From contig JBGVTO010000196.1 in assembly GCA_041862635.1 (NCBI GenBank), positions 1 through 11,067 on the forward strand: DNA of 11,067 nt, given 5' to 3'. The notes beneath the pieces are model-generated. The model did not search any database. It saw only the letters and a program-made list of their open reading frames with translations, and was not told where the DNA came from. The DNA is from NIOZ-UU13 sp041862635 (GTDB lineage: Bacteria > Planctomycetota > Phycisphaerae > Sedimentisphaerales > Anaerobacaceae). How positions within the stretch are numbered: position 1 is the first letter of the stretch; each line of letters starts with the position of its first letter. Below, piece after piece: positions 1 to 6,061 of the stretch. The translations under genes were made by a program, and so were the position numbers.

Positions 1-125
1 CCTTGTTCGAGGTTGACAGCTTTGTTATAACCGCCGATGTACCAGGAGAATATCCCAAGGCCTAATAATAACAAAACGACCAGCACTGCGACTAAAGCGA
101 CCCATATTTTTCCGAAGTTTCTCAT
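1..125 (-). CDS. lemA: LemA family membrane protein, N-terminal part (cut by window edge)
   Basis: Only the first 41 codons lie in the window; the gene continues past base 1. The translation starts MRNFGKIWVALVAV, has one hydrophobic segment at about residues 8-30, then IGGYNKAVNLEQG. This is the usual LemA layout: a short cytoplasmic N-terminus, one transmembrane helix, then a Y-N-x-x-V-x-L-x-x entry into the helical extracytoplasmic domain. The ATG at 123-125 is preceded on the minus strand by AAAGGAAAG, a usable ribosome binding site. The gene begins 38 nt after the stop of the TPM-domain gene, so it is the last visible gene of a three-gene minus-strand operon. LemA proteins are widespread, often sit beside TPM-domain proteins, and their molecular role is poorly defined. 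The family call rests on this short stretch plus the TPM neighbour. Confidence 0.8.
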   Translation of the reverse strand, partial: MRNFGKIWVALVAVLVVLLLLGLGIFSWYIGGYNKAVNLEQ

Positions 126-163
126 TTTCTGCTTTCCTTTTTCAATTCTAAATTTCCTTCTTT

Positions 164-958
164 CTACCAGCCCCCGCTTGCACCGCCGCCGCCGAAACCG
201 CCGCCCATTCCGCCACCGAACCCGCCGAATCCACCGCCGAAGCTCCCGCCCCCGAAAGAGCCGCTCCTGCCGTAACCCCCGTGGCCGCCGAACCCGCCTA
301 ACATGAACGGCAGAAAAAACAACATCCCCATTCCTCTGCCCCTTCCGCCGAATATCAGGAGCATGAAAATCAAAAGCGGCAGAATACTACAGCAGGGCAG
401 GCCCCTTCTTATGTTTCCACGACCAACGCCCACAGGCGCCATTTTAGGCATGCCGGTCAAAGCAATGCCGGATTCACCAGAGATTTTCTGGACGATTTTC
501 AAATTGGCCTGATAAATACCCTCGCTGTAATTGCCCTGCTTAAGATATGGTACAAGGACATCTCTGCCGACTCGGCCGCAGAACTGGTCCGTTATAAAGC
601 CTTCCAAACCGTAGCCGGCCTCGAATCGATACTTCCTGTCCTTTGCCGCGAGTGTAAACAGCATTCCATTGTCTTTACCTTTTTGGCCGAGCTTCCATTT
701 CTCAGCTAATTCAATTGAAAATTGCTCAATCGGCATACCTTCGGTTGTGTCCACAGTCAGGATGATATACTGCGCGCCGGTTTTTTGTTCCAGCTCCTGC
801 AGTATCCCGTTTAGCGACTGTTCGTGTGATGCGTTTATCACGTTGGCATAATCTTCGACGTAATGCCGAGGCACTGGCAAATCAACGCCCCGACCGAATA
901 CCGTGACGGTCGGTATTACAATAAGCTCTAATATCATTGCAGGAAGAAATCGTTGCAT
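164..958 (-). CDS. TPM-domain membrane protein with glycine-rich tail (YgcG-like)
   Basis: A 264-aa protein. A hydrophobic N-terminal segment (residues 5-22) acts as signal peptide or anchor. A TPM domain follows at about 27-160, with the expected VEDYANVI, TGAQYIILTVD, DNGMLFTLAAKDRKYRFEAGYGLEG and Y-x-x-G-I features. One or two membrane segments lie at about 189-204 and 211-222. The last 45 residues are almost pure Gly/Phe/Ser, ending GGGGASGGW. This tail is typical of the bacterial TPM/YgcG group. TPM domains are named after plant TLP18.3 and Psb32, and in bacteria they commonly pair with LemA, as here. The ATG at 956-958 lies only 2 nt past the stop of the upstream nucleotidyltransferase-like gene, with GAGGT inside that gene's last codons as the ribosome binding site. 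Translation is therefore probably coupled. The enzymatic activity of bacterial members is uncertain. Confidence 0.88.
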   Translation of the reverse strand: MQRFLPAMILELIVIPTVTVFGRGVDLPVPRHYVEDYANVINASHEQSLNGILQELEQKTGAQYIILTVDTTEGMPIEQFSIELAEKWKLGQKGKDNGMLFTLAAKDRKYRFEAGYGLEGFITDQFCGRVGRDVLVPYLKQGNYSEGIYQANLKIVQKISGESGIALTGMPKMAPVGVGRGNIRRGLPCCSILPLLIFMLLIFGGRGRGMGMLFFLPFMLGGFGGHGGYGRSGSFGGGSFGGGFGGFGGGMGGGFGGGGASGGW

Positions 959-960
959 AA

Positions 961-1719
961 TCAGACCTCGAGTTTATCAACGAAAAGAGCTAATTGTTCA
1001 ACAGTTGCATAAATTGATTCAAAAGCGTTTTCCAGCTCAATCTTGCTAAGTCGCACCTTTTGATGCTGCCATTTTCTTGTGGTTATCAGAGAATCCTTGT
1101 TGATTAAAAACTGCTCAACCGCTTCACGGAGTGTTAGTTCGGCCTTAGTGGGTCGGTCGATATCTTTTAACCATAGCATAGCTCGCAAGAGCGGCATCAG
1201 CCCTTTTGCCGTTGAAATCAGAACGTCCCGGACAAGTTTTTTATTAGCCGCCGAAGCGATATAGCCCTGCCTTAATCTGATAAGCATTGCTTTTAGTTCC
1301 CGTTCACACTGGAGGCGAACATCTTTTTTGTCAAAAGTCAGCGCCGTAAAAGGGTCGTCACCAAGGATTGTTTGGTGTGTGAGTTGGAAGTCCAGGAGCT
1401 CAACACCGAATACGTCACGTGACTGTTCAATATAAGATTCTGTCATAAGCAGCGGCGGCGAGATGCGTTTCTTTCTCATCGGCCTGGCAAGAGCGGCAAT
1501 GGCATTGAGCGAAGCTAAAGTGTGCCTCCGGAGGACAAGGACGGTATTGATGTCACTTTGGCCGGGCCTGAAATCTCCGGTCAGACTGCTGCCGACCACT
1601 GTTATGCTCTGCAGATTCTCACCTAATTCTGCAGTGAGTTTATCGGCAAAATCCTTCATACCATCGCGAATTTGCCCGGGCAAAGCATCCAGTTTTAGAT
1701 TGGTTTTGTTTTCAGCCAT
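961..1719 (-). CDS. Nucleotidyltransferase-fold protein with altered DxD motif
   Basis: A 252-aa soluble protein and the first gene of the minus-strand operon. Residues 39-63 (ITVVGSSLTGDFRPGQSDIN followed by TVLVL) match the pol-beta-type nucleotidyltransferase signature: a G-S pair (43-44), then an acidic pair. The pair reads D56-I-N58, not D-x-D, so one of the usual metal-binding carboxylates is replaced by Asn. E107 or D110 in GVELLDF sits where the third carboxylate would be expected. The rest (about 125-252) is helical and resembles the C-terminal domains of KNTase/MNT-type proteins. It may be a regulatory pseudo-enzyme or a family that naturally uses D-x-N; no substrate can be inferred. 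The ATG at 1717-1719 has AAGGAAG about 10 nt upstream, inside a hairpin. The stop lies 2 nt before the TPM gene. Confidence 0.75.
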   Translation of the reverse strand: MAENKTNLKLDALPGQIRDGMKDFADKLTAELGENLQSITVVGSSLTGDFRPGQSDINTVLVLRRHTLASLNAIAALARPMRKKRISPPLLMTESYIEQSRDVFGVELLDFQLTHQTILGDDPFTALTFDKKDVRLQCERELKAMLIRLRQGYIASAANKKLVRDVLISTAKGLMPLLRAMLWLKDIDRPTKAELTLREAVEQFLINKDSLITTRKWQHQKVRLSKIELENAFESIYATVEQLALFVDKLEV

Positions 1720-1725
1720 CTTGTT

Positions 1726-1745
1726 TTTTACTTCCTTAAGTAAAA
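1726..1745 (-). promoter_or_regulatory. AU-rich hairpin holding the ribosome binding site of the nucleotidyltransferase-like gene
   Basis: A perfect 8-bp inverted repeat, TTTTACTT/AAGTAAAA, is separated by a 4-nt loop. Read as minus-strand mRNA, the loop is AAGG and the downstream arm is AAGUAAAA. The Shine-Dalgarno AAGGAAG is thus half in the loop and half in the stem, 6 nt before the AUG. It could modulate initiation of the whole operon, possibly in a temperature-sensitive way because the stem has a single G-C pair. The structure is seen directly; the function is inferred. Confidence 0.4.
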
Positions 1746-1797
1746 TCCTTCTTTTACGTACTGATGATACATTGTGTATAATTCGGAATAATGCTAT

Positions 1798-1826
1798 ATA
1801 ATACCGAAACTATCGCGGCCGGGCAA
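1798..1826 (-). promoter_or_regulatory. Sigma-70-like promoter for the nucleotidyltransferase/TPM/lemA operon
   Basis: On the minus strand, TTGCCC (1821-1826) and TATTAT (1798-1803) are spaced by 17 bp. The start would fall near 1790, about 70 nt before the first gene. It is divergent from the hflK promoter, with the two -35 boxes about 24 bp apart. Confidence 0.45.
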
Positions 1827-1850
1827 GCTCCCTCCTACATCTAAATTTTG

Positions 1851-1878
1851 TTGACGTACTGCTGGGCCATCCTATAAT
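1851..1878 (+). promoter_or_regulatory. Sigma-70-like promoter for hflK-hflC
   Basis: TTGACG (1851-1856) and a perfect TATAAT (1873-1878) are separated by 16 bp. Transcription would start near 1885. This excludes upstream in-frame start codons that overlap the -10 box and supports the hflK start at 1932. Confidence 0.7.
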
Positions 1879-1931
1879 TGATGATATGCGGTAGCGACTG
1901 TACGTTGCTTATGTCTTGGAAAGGGTTTCTT

Positions 1932-2966
1932 ATGGAACGGACAACTCACTGGGAGGATGATTACAGGATTAAATTTCAAATTCCCAAACAGTACACCTTC
2001 TGGCTCAAACTGGCAGTCCCGATTCTATTGGCACTATGGCTTTTGTCGGGGATATATATCGTAGGGCCTGATGAGCAGGGGGTGGTACGCCGGTTTGGAA
2101 AGGTTGTAAGGACAGCTGAGCCGGGTCCGCATTACCATCTGCCCAGCCCAATCGAAAAAGTCAACAGGCCCAAGATACAGCAGGCACGGCGATTAGAAAT
2201 CGGCGTTGAAACCGTCAGCCCGGGTCCGCCGGCAAGGTACAGGTTCCACCCTGAAGAGTCACTAATGCTTACCGGTGACGAGCAAATTATCGATGCGCAA
2301 ATCATAGTCCAGTATAAGATAAAGGACGCAGCCGACTACCTTTTTAATGTGCGCAATCTTGAAGGTTCGCAGGGTACAATTAAGGACGCAGCCGAAGTGG
2401 CACTGCGGCAGGTTGTCGGGGAAAGGCCGATTGATGATGTCCTCATCAGGGAAAAACTGCAGGTCGAAATCGATATCCGCGACCTCCTTCAGGAAATAGT
2501 CGATGGGTACGAAAGCGGCATTCGAATAACCGAGGTCAAGCTTCAGACTGTCCAGCCACCGAAAGAGGTTGCTTCATCATTTAGCGACGTGGTAAGCGCC
2601 AAGGAGGATAAGGACAAATTGATACAGGAAGCCGAGGGCTATAAAGAGGACATCATACCCAAGGCACGAGGCGAAGCCAGGAGCATAGTCCTGGCGGCTG
2701 AGGCTTACAAGGAAGAGAAGATAAAGCGGGCACAGGGCGATGTGGCAAAATTTCTGGCTGTGCTTAAAGAGTACGAAAAGGCAAAAGATGTAACGCGAAA
2801 ACGGCTATATTTGGAAACGATGGAGCAAGTGCTCCCGGGCATCAAAAAGTTTGTAATAGATTCCGAAACCGGAAACGGCCTGCTGAAACTTTTGCCCCTT
2901 GAGGGCGCACCATTTAGCAATACACCGCAAAATCCAAACCCGGAACTCGGAGGTAAAAATGAATAA
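1932..2966 (+). CDS. hflK: HflK, SPFH/prohibitin-family membrane protease regulator
   Basis: A 344-aa protein. A short polar N-terminus (1-22) is followed by one transmembrane helix (about 23-44). An SPFH/prohibitin domain comes next (about 44-230, including GPDEQGVVRRFGKV and PGPHYHLP). A long charged region rich in Lys, Glu and Ala (about 230-300) is probably coiled coil, before a polar tail. In characterised bacteria HflK and HflC form a periplasm-facing cage in the inner membrane that regulates the FtsH protease; ftsH is not in this window. It is shorter than the E. coli protein (about 419 aa), mainly because the glycine-rich cytoplasmic N-terminus is missing. The ATG at 1932 was chosen because GGAAAGGG (1918-1925) lies 6 nt upstream and the promoter -10 box overlaps the farthest upstream start; an ATG at 1911 remains possible. 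It overlaps hflC by 8 nt. Confidence 0.93.
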   Translation: MERTTHWEDDYRIKFQIPKQYTFWLKLAVPILLALWLLSGIYIVGPDEQGVVRRFGKVVRTAEPGPHYHLPSPIEKVNRPKIQQARRLEIGVETVSPGPPARYRFHPEESLMLTGDEQIIDAQIIVQYKIKDAADYLFNVRNLEGSQGTIKDAAEVALRQVVGERPIDDVLIREKLQVEIDIRDLLQEIVDGYESGIRITEVKLQTVQPPKEVASSFSDVVSAKEDKDKLIQEAEGYKEDIIPKARGEARSIVLAAEAYKEEKIKRAQGDVAKFLAVLKEYEKAKDVTRKRLYLETMEQVLPGIKKFVIDSETGNGLLKLLPLEGAPFSNTPQNPNPELGGKNE

Positions 2967-3822
2967 AAAACTTATCGTTGGGATTTTAATAATTGTGATA
3001 ATTGCAGCGGCACTGGCCACTTCGCTGTTCACTGTAGATGAAACCGAACAGGCCATTGTCACCCAGCTGGGAAAACCCGTAAGAGACGTAAACCAGCCAG
3101 GCCTGCATTTCAAGATTCCACTAATTCAGAAAGAGCACAAGTTCGAAGCCAGGGTAATGGAATATGACGCTGCTGCGGCAAAAATTATAACCGATGACAA
3201 AAAGCACTTGGTTATTGATAACTATGCCCGGTGGAAAATCATCGACCCGCTCAAGTTCTATCAAACCGTGGGAAACGAGTTCGGCGCACAGTCAAGACTG
3301 GATGATATCGTCTTTTCCGAGATGCGCGAAGAGCTTGCCAGGCACACCTTGACGGAAATAGTGTCGGTCAACCGCCAGCAGATAATGCACAAAGTGGCCG
3401 AGCAGTGCGCCCGGAAAGCCGCCGACTATGGAATCCAGGTTATCGATGTGCGAATAAAGCGTGCCGACCTGCCGCAGGAGGTTACACATTCGGTATATGC
3501 CCGAATGAAGGCAGAAAGGGAGAGAATCGCAAAAAAGTATCGCTCTGAAGGAGAGGAGGAGGCTGTAAAGATTAGGGCCCAGACCGACAAAGATAAGACA
3601 ATACTGCTCGCAGACAGTTACATGCAGGCCGAGAAAACAAAAGGCGAAGGTGACGCCGAGGCCCTCAAAATATATGCACAGGCTTATGAAAAGGACCCTG
3701 AGTTTTATTCATTTGTCCGGACTTTGGAAGCTTACGGCAAGTCCCTTGGCAAAGGTACAACCATCGTTTTGCCCGGCGATTCGGAGTTCTTCCAGTATTT
3801 TAGCCCGCCGACAGAGGAATAG
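2959..3822 (+). CDS. hflC: HflC, SPFH/prohibitin-family membrane protease regulator
   Basis: A 287-aa protein. One N-terminal transmembrane helix (about 4-24) precedes an SPFH domain beginning FTVDETEQAIVTQLGKPVR with PGLHFKIP. It carries the HflC hallmark stretch at about 185-215 (YARMKAERERIAKKYRSEGE), followed by a charged coiled-coil region and ending VLPGDSEFFQYF. It is the partner of HflK in the FtsH-regulating complex. The ATG at 2959-2961 lies inside the hflK stop region (ATGAATAA). CGGAGG at 2948-2953 is 5 nt upstream, which strongly supports this start over upstream in-frame codons and indicates coupled translation. It is somewhat shorter than E. coli HflC (about 334 aa) but shows no broken domain. 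Confidence 0.93.
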   Translation: MNKKLIVGILIIVIIAAALATSLFTVDETEQAIVTQLGKPVRDVNQPGLHFKIPLIQKEHKFEARVMEYDAAAAKIITDDKKHLVIDNYARWKIIDPLKFYQTVGNEFGAQSRLDDIVFSEMREELARHTLTEIVSVNRQQIMHKVAEQCARKAADYGIQVIDVRIKRADLPQEVTHSVYARMKAERERIAKKYRSEGEEEAVKIRAQTDKDKTILLADSYMQAEKTKGEGDAEALKIYAQAYEKDPEFYSFVRTLEAYGKSLGKGTTIVLPGDSEFFQYFSPPTEE

Positions 3823-3848
3823 CGTTCGACCGTTCATTTCCTGAAGAA

Positions 3849-3878
3849 TCCCGTTTTGCAATCCGCCTCTTAACGGGA
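3849..3878 (+). repeat. Inverted repeat upstream of the sigma-54 promoter
   Basis: TCCCGTT (3849-3855) and AACGGGA (3872-3878) form perfect 7-bp arms around a 16-nt spacer, just after hflC and about 145 bp before the -12 element of the hsp20 promoter. It lacks a following T-tract, so it is a poor terminator. The position suits an enhancer-binding-protein site. Function is inferred only. Confidence 0.35.
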
Positions 3879-3934
3879 ACCTCTTTCTATAATCCAAATA
3901 TCGGTTTAATAGAAAAAATGCCATTTTGACAGCC

Positions 3935-3960
3935 TGGATAGCCCCGATGAATCCATTTTT
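3935..3960 (+). terminator. Weak intrinsic terminator candidate after hflC
   Basis: A 5-bp stem, TGGAT (3935-3939) with ATCCA (3951-3955), has an 11-nt loop and is followed directly by TTTTT and a further T-rich stretch. The stem is short, so the call is weak. It lies about 110 nt past the hflC stop and ahead of the hsp20 promoter. Confidence 0.3.
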
Positions 3961-3995
3961 CCTTGTTTTTGAGCTAATTTCACCGCTCTACAATC

Positions 3996-4012
3996 TGGCA
4001 CGGCGTTTGCAT
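3996..4012 (+). promoter_or_regulatory. Sigma-54 (RpoN) -24/-12 promoter of hsp20
   Basis: The bases CTGGCACG-GCGT-TTGCAT match the sigma-54 consensus YTGGCACG-N4-TTGCW at every defined position. TGGCAC is at 3996-4001 and TTGC at 4007-4010. The expected start is near 4022, giving a 5' leader of about 70 nt. Such promoters need an activator ATPase bound upstream; the inverted repeat at 3849-3878 is a candidate site. No convincing sigma-70 promoter was seen for hsp20. Confidence 0.8.
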
Positions 4013-4091
4013 ATTGCATTTAATGAAGTTTGTTTAGTAAAGGGAATTTGAAAAGTATAGATTGATAAGAAAATGAAAGGGAGGTGTTACT

Positions 4092-4535
4092 ATGACACTG
4101 GTAAGATTTAACAAAGGAAACAGAGGCAGTTTGGCAAGGCTTCACGGCGAAATGGACGATTTGTTCGACAGTTTCTTTAGAGGCCTGGACAGGCCGTTTG
4201 CAGGATACAAAGCCTGGCCCGCGATTGACGTTGCCGAGCAGGAAGATGCGATTGTTGTTAGGGCTGAGGTCCCCGGCTGCAAGGCTGAAGATATTGAAAT
4301 CTCCGTCTATGGTAATACATTAACCATCAGCGGAGAAAAGAAGCTGACCGAGGAGAAAAAGGAAAAAGACTACTACCATGTTGAAAGCACCTATGGCAGC
4401 TTCAGGCGAGAGGTGACCTTGTCCACCGAGGTTGACCAGGGCAAAATCGATGCGACCTGCAAAGACGGAGTGCTGTCCATAACGCTGCCGAAGGCCGAAA
4501 AAGCCAAGGCCGTCAAGGTCAAGGTTAAAGGATAA
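4092..4535 (+). CDS. Small heat shock protein, Hsp20/alpha-crystallin family
   Basis: A 147-aa ATP-independent holdase chaperone. The N-terminal arm (1-41) contains the typical LHGEMDDLFDSFF segment. The alpha-crystallin domain spans about 42-137, with PAIDVAEQEDAIVVRAEVPG, YGNTLTISGEKK, the family-defining YGSFRREVTLS and the A-x-x-x-x-G-V-L-x-I-x-L-P-K signature (ATCKDGVLSITLPK). A short tail carries V-K-V as the I/V-x-I/V oligomerisation motif. The ATG at 4092 has the strong ribosome binding site AGGGAGGTG 5 nt upstream. The gene is a single transcription unit between a sigma-54 promoter and a strong terminator, so it is probably induced by a specific stress via an RpoN activator. Family assignment is secure; client proteins are unknown. 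Confidence 0.95.
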   Translation: MTLVRFNKGNRGSLARLHGEMDDLFDSFFRGLDRPFAGYKAWPAIDVAEQEDAIVVRAEVPGCKAEDIEISVYGNTLTISGEKKLTEEKKEKDYYHVESTYGSFRREVTLSTEVDQGKIDATCKDGVLSITLPKAEKAKAVKVKVKG

Positions 4536-4603
4536 CATGACAGAACTGTCCCGAATGCTAAAGTATTGAACAAATAATTGAGTCTTGTAAGTTGTTCAGC
4601 GAT

Positions 4604-4651
4604 AATGGTTCCTGCTATGTAACGGATTATATAACAGGAACCATTTATTTT
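4604..4651 (+). terminator. Rho-independent terminator of hsp20
   Basis: A perfect 11-bp stem, AATGGTTCCTG (4604-4614) with CAGGAACCATT (4635-4645), has a 20-nt loop and is followed by TATTTT. It lies 69 nt past the hsp20 stop. The same hairpin could also stop the convergent gene from the right, though its minus-strand tail is less T-rich. Confidence 0.8.
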
Positions 4652-4710
4652 GTGCCGGAGATGATTACCTTAAACCATTTCTTGCTGAACTTGGAGCTGT
4701 TATTATATTG

Positions 4711-5598
4711 CTACATCGCGAAAAATCGGTCAATGCGTTCGGCCAAATCCGTCAGATAGGCCTCCTCACCACCCCTCAGTTCAGTGGTCAGAAAACCATC
4801 GTAGCCGATTTCGTCCAGTGCCCGGCGAACTTCGGGCCAGTTCACGTCGCCATCCAGCAGATTGGTCCATTCGTAGCCCCGCCGTTTGAAATCTTTAAGA
4901 TGGATTTTGACAATGCGTTTGTCGAGCGTGCGTATCCAGTCCTGTGAGTACCCGAAGAGGATTACGTTGCCGATATCGAAGTAGGCCTTGAGCCACGGGC
5001 TTTCGAACTCATCCACGTATCGTGCGAATTCCAGCGGGCTCAGCAGAAACTTGTTCCAGACGTTCTCGACCGCGATGACCACGCCGAGCTCTTCAGCTAA
5101 CGGCAGAAGTTTCTTTATATGTGTCTGTGAGCGTTTGTAGGCCTGGGCGTAGCTGACGTTCTCATTGACTATTGCGGGCACTAACAGCACCGCATCGGCG
5201 CCCAATGCTTTTGCGCTGCGCAGAGCAGTTTCCATTGTCGCAAGGCCCTTATCTATCACCTTTGGGTCGGGGTCGGAAAACGGCGCATCCCACCCGCCGC
5301 GCACGATTGAATGAATCGGAACCCCGGCCTGCCGTGCCAGGCTGCCAAGCTCCCGCGCTGCATCAAGGTCTTCCATCCAATTAGTTTCGATACCGTCAAA
5401 GCCGCATTTCTTTGCTAATTTGAGTTTGTCCGCATTGGAAAGTTCCCGCGGCAGCATCCCTAATTGAAGGGCTTTGCGCAGTTTGGCGCCCTTGCGCTGG
5501 CTTTGGGTAAAACCGGACTTACCCAGCAGGCTTGTCCCGGCTGTAATCGCAGCAGCATAACTCAAAAAACTGCGACGTCCTATAATCTTCTCTTTCAT
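4711..5598 (-). CDS. Tat-exported sugar phosphate isomerase/epimerase-like TIM-barrel protein
   Basis: A 295-aa protein. A twin-arginine signal (RRSFLSYAAAITAGTSLL, residues 8-25) precedes an AP_endonuc_2/xylose-isomerase-like TIM barrel (about 40-292). The expected metal ligands are visible: E178 (VAVEN-type strand, AVENVWN), D208 (YFDIGN), H233 (KIHLKDF) and E273 (TTELRGG). This is the pattern of D-tagatose 3-epimerase, L-ribulose-5-phosphate 3-epimerase and hydroxypyruvate isomerase relatives. The substrate cannot be named, and a Tat signal argues for a folded metalloenzyme acting outside the cytoplasm, probably on free sugars and not sugar phosphates. AGGAGG at 5606-5611 (minus strand), 7 nt from the ATG, fixes the start. 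The gene stands alone, convergent with hsp20 and divergent from the ParA-like gene. Planctomycetes carry many such Tat-type sugar isomerase homologues, which suits a carbohydrate-degrading lifestyle. Confidence 0.87.
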   Translation of the reverse strand: MKEKIIGRRSFLSYAAAITAGTSLLGKSGFTQSQRKGAKLRKALQLGMLPRELSNADKLKLAKKCGFDGIETNWMEDLDAARELGSLARQAGVPIHSIVRGGWDAPFSDPDPKVIDKGLATMETALRSAKALGADAVLLVPAIVNENVSYAQAYKRSQTHIKKLLPLAEELGVVIAVENVWNKFLLSPLEFARYVDEFESPWLKAYFDIGNVILFGYSQDWIRTLDKRIVKIHLKDFKRRGYEWTNLLDGDVNWPEVRRALDEIGYDGFLTTELRGGEEAYLTDLAERIDRFFAM

Positions 5599-5685
5599 AA
5601 GTCTGCCTCCTAACTTCTATGTGTGTCTAAAAATTTACACCCAATACACCAGCCTGTGCATCACGTGCTGTTTACGTCTCTGCAC

Positions 5686-5713
5686 AATATACCAGTTTGC
5701 CTGAATAATCCAA
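5686..5713 (-). promoter_or_regulatory. Possible promoter of the Tat sugar-isomerase gene
   Basis: On the minus strand TTGGAT (5708-5713) and TATATT (5686-5691) are spaced by 16 bp, placing the start about 80 nt before the ATG at 5598. Matches are partial, so the call is modest. Confidence 0.35.
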
Positions 5714-6061
5714 ACTAAAAAGCCGTCCCGTTGATAGAAAATAGGTTTTTTGTACTGGCGATCGAGATTATCGATACCGCTTCTATTGCAACAGCGTACA
5801 TTCAGGGCTCCCTTGTGTACCTTTTCATCACCGCCAATAGCCCGGTAATATCGGCTACCCGTGTGGGTGGTTATGTTTTTATTGGCCCGTCCCATAAAAA
5901 GATAAAGTTTTTCATATTTTTTTGCCGAATAATAAAAAGGTGTTTAGTTGTTTTATAGTGTTGAAAAGCCGTTTTCTGCGGCAAAAAGGGGTTTTTCGGA
6001 TTGTCATTTAAGGGCGGAACCTTTTTGCGGTAAATTGCGAAATTGGAGCTGGAGAGAAATT
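5714..6061. other. Gene-poor divergent spacer
   Basis: This stretch of about 350 nt lies between the minus-strand isomerase promoter and the ParA-like gene. Open frames exist on both strands (5731-5958 plus, 5635-5895 minus), but neither has a ribosome binding site, a recognisable family or a consistent coding look. The half next to the ParA-like gene is AT-rich. It contains an inverted repeat, GCAAAAAGG (5981-5989) with CCTTTTTGC (6020-6028), which could fold in the leader of the downstream mRNA. No confident promoter was found. Confidence 0.4.
5981..6028 (+). repeat. Inverted repeat upstream of the ParA-like gene
   Basis: Perfect 9-bp arms, GCAAAAAGG and CCTTTTTGC, surround a 30-nt spacer and end 33 nt before the ATG at 6062. 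It may be a leader stem-loop or a protein binding site. No further evidence of function. Confidence 0.35.

Noticed and set aside
37..306. Arg-rich plus-strand frame near the left edge
   Set aside because: It is the antisense reading of the glycine-rich tail of the TPM protein and the lemA start.
5635..5895. 86-codon minus-strand frame ahead of the isomerase gene
   Set aside because: No ribosome binding site, no recognised motif, and it covers the probable promoter of the isomerase gene. A real small gene cannot be fully excluded.
5731..5958. 75-codon plus-strand frame in the same spacer
   Set aside because: AT-rich, no ribosome binding site, hydrophobic composition expected from T-rich codons, overlapping the other unsupported frame.
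5948..6061. N-terminal extension of the ParA-like protein
   Set aside because: The family begins at MRIIAVVNQKGG, which has its own ribosome binding site; the extra 38 residues have no homology pattern.
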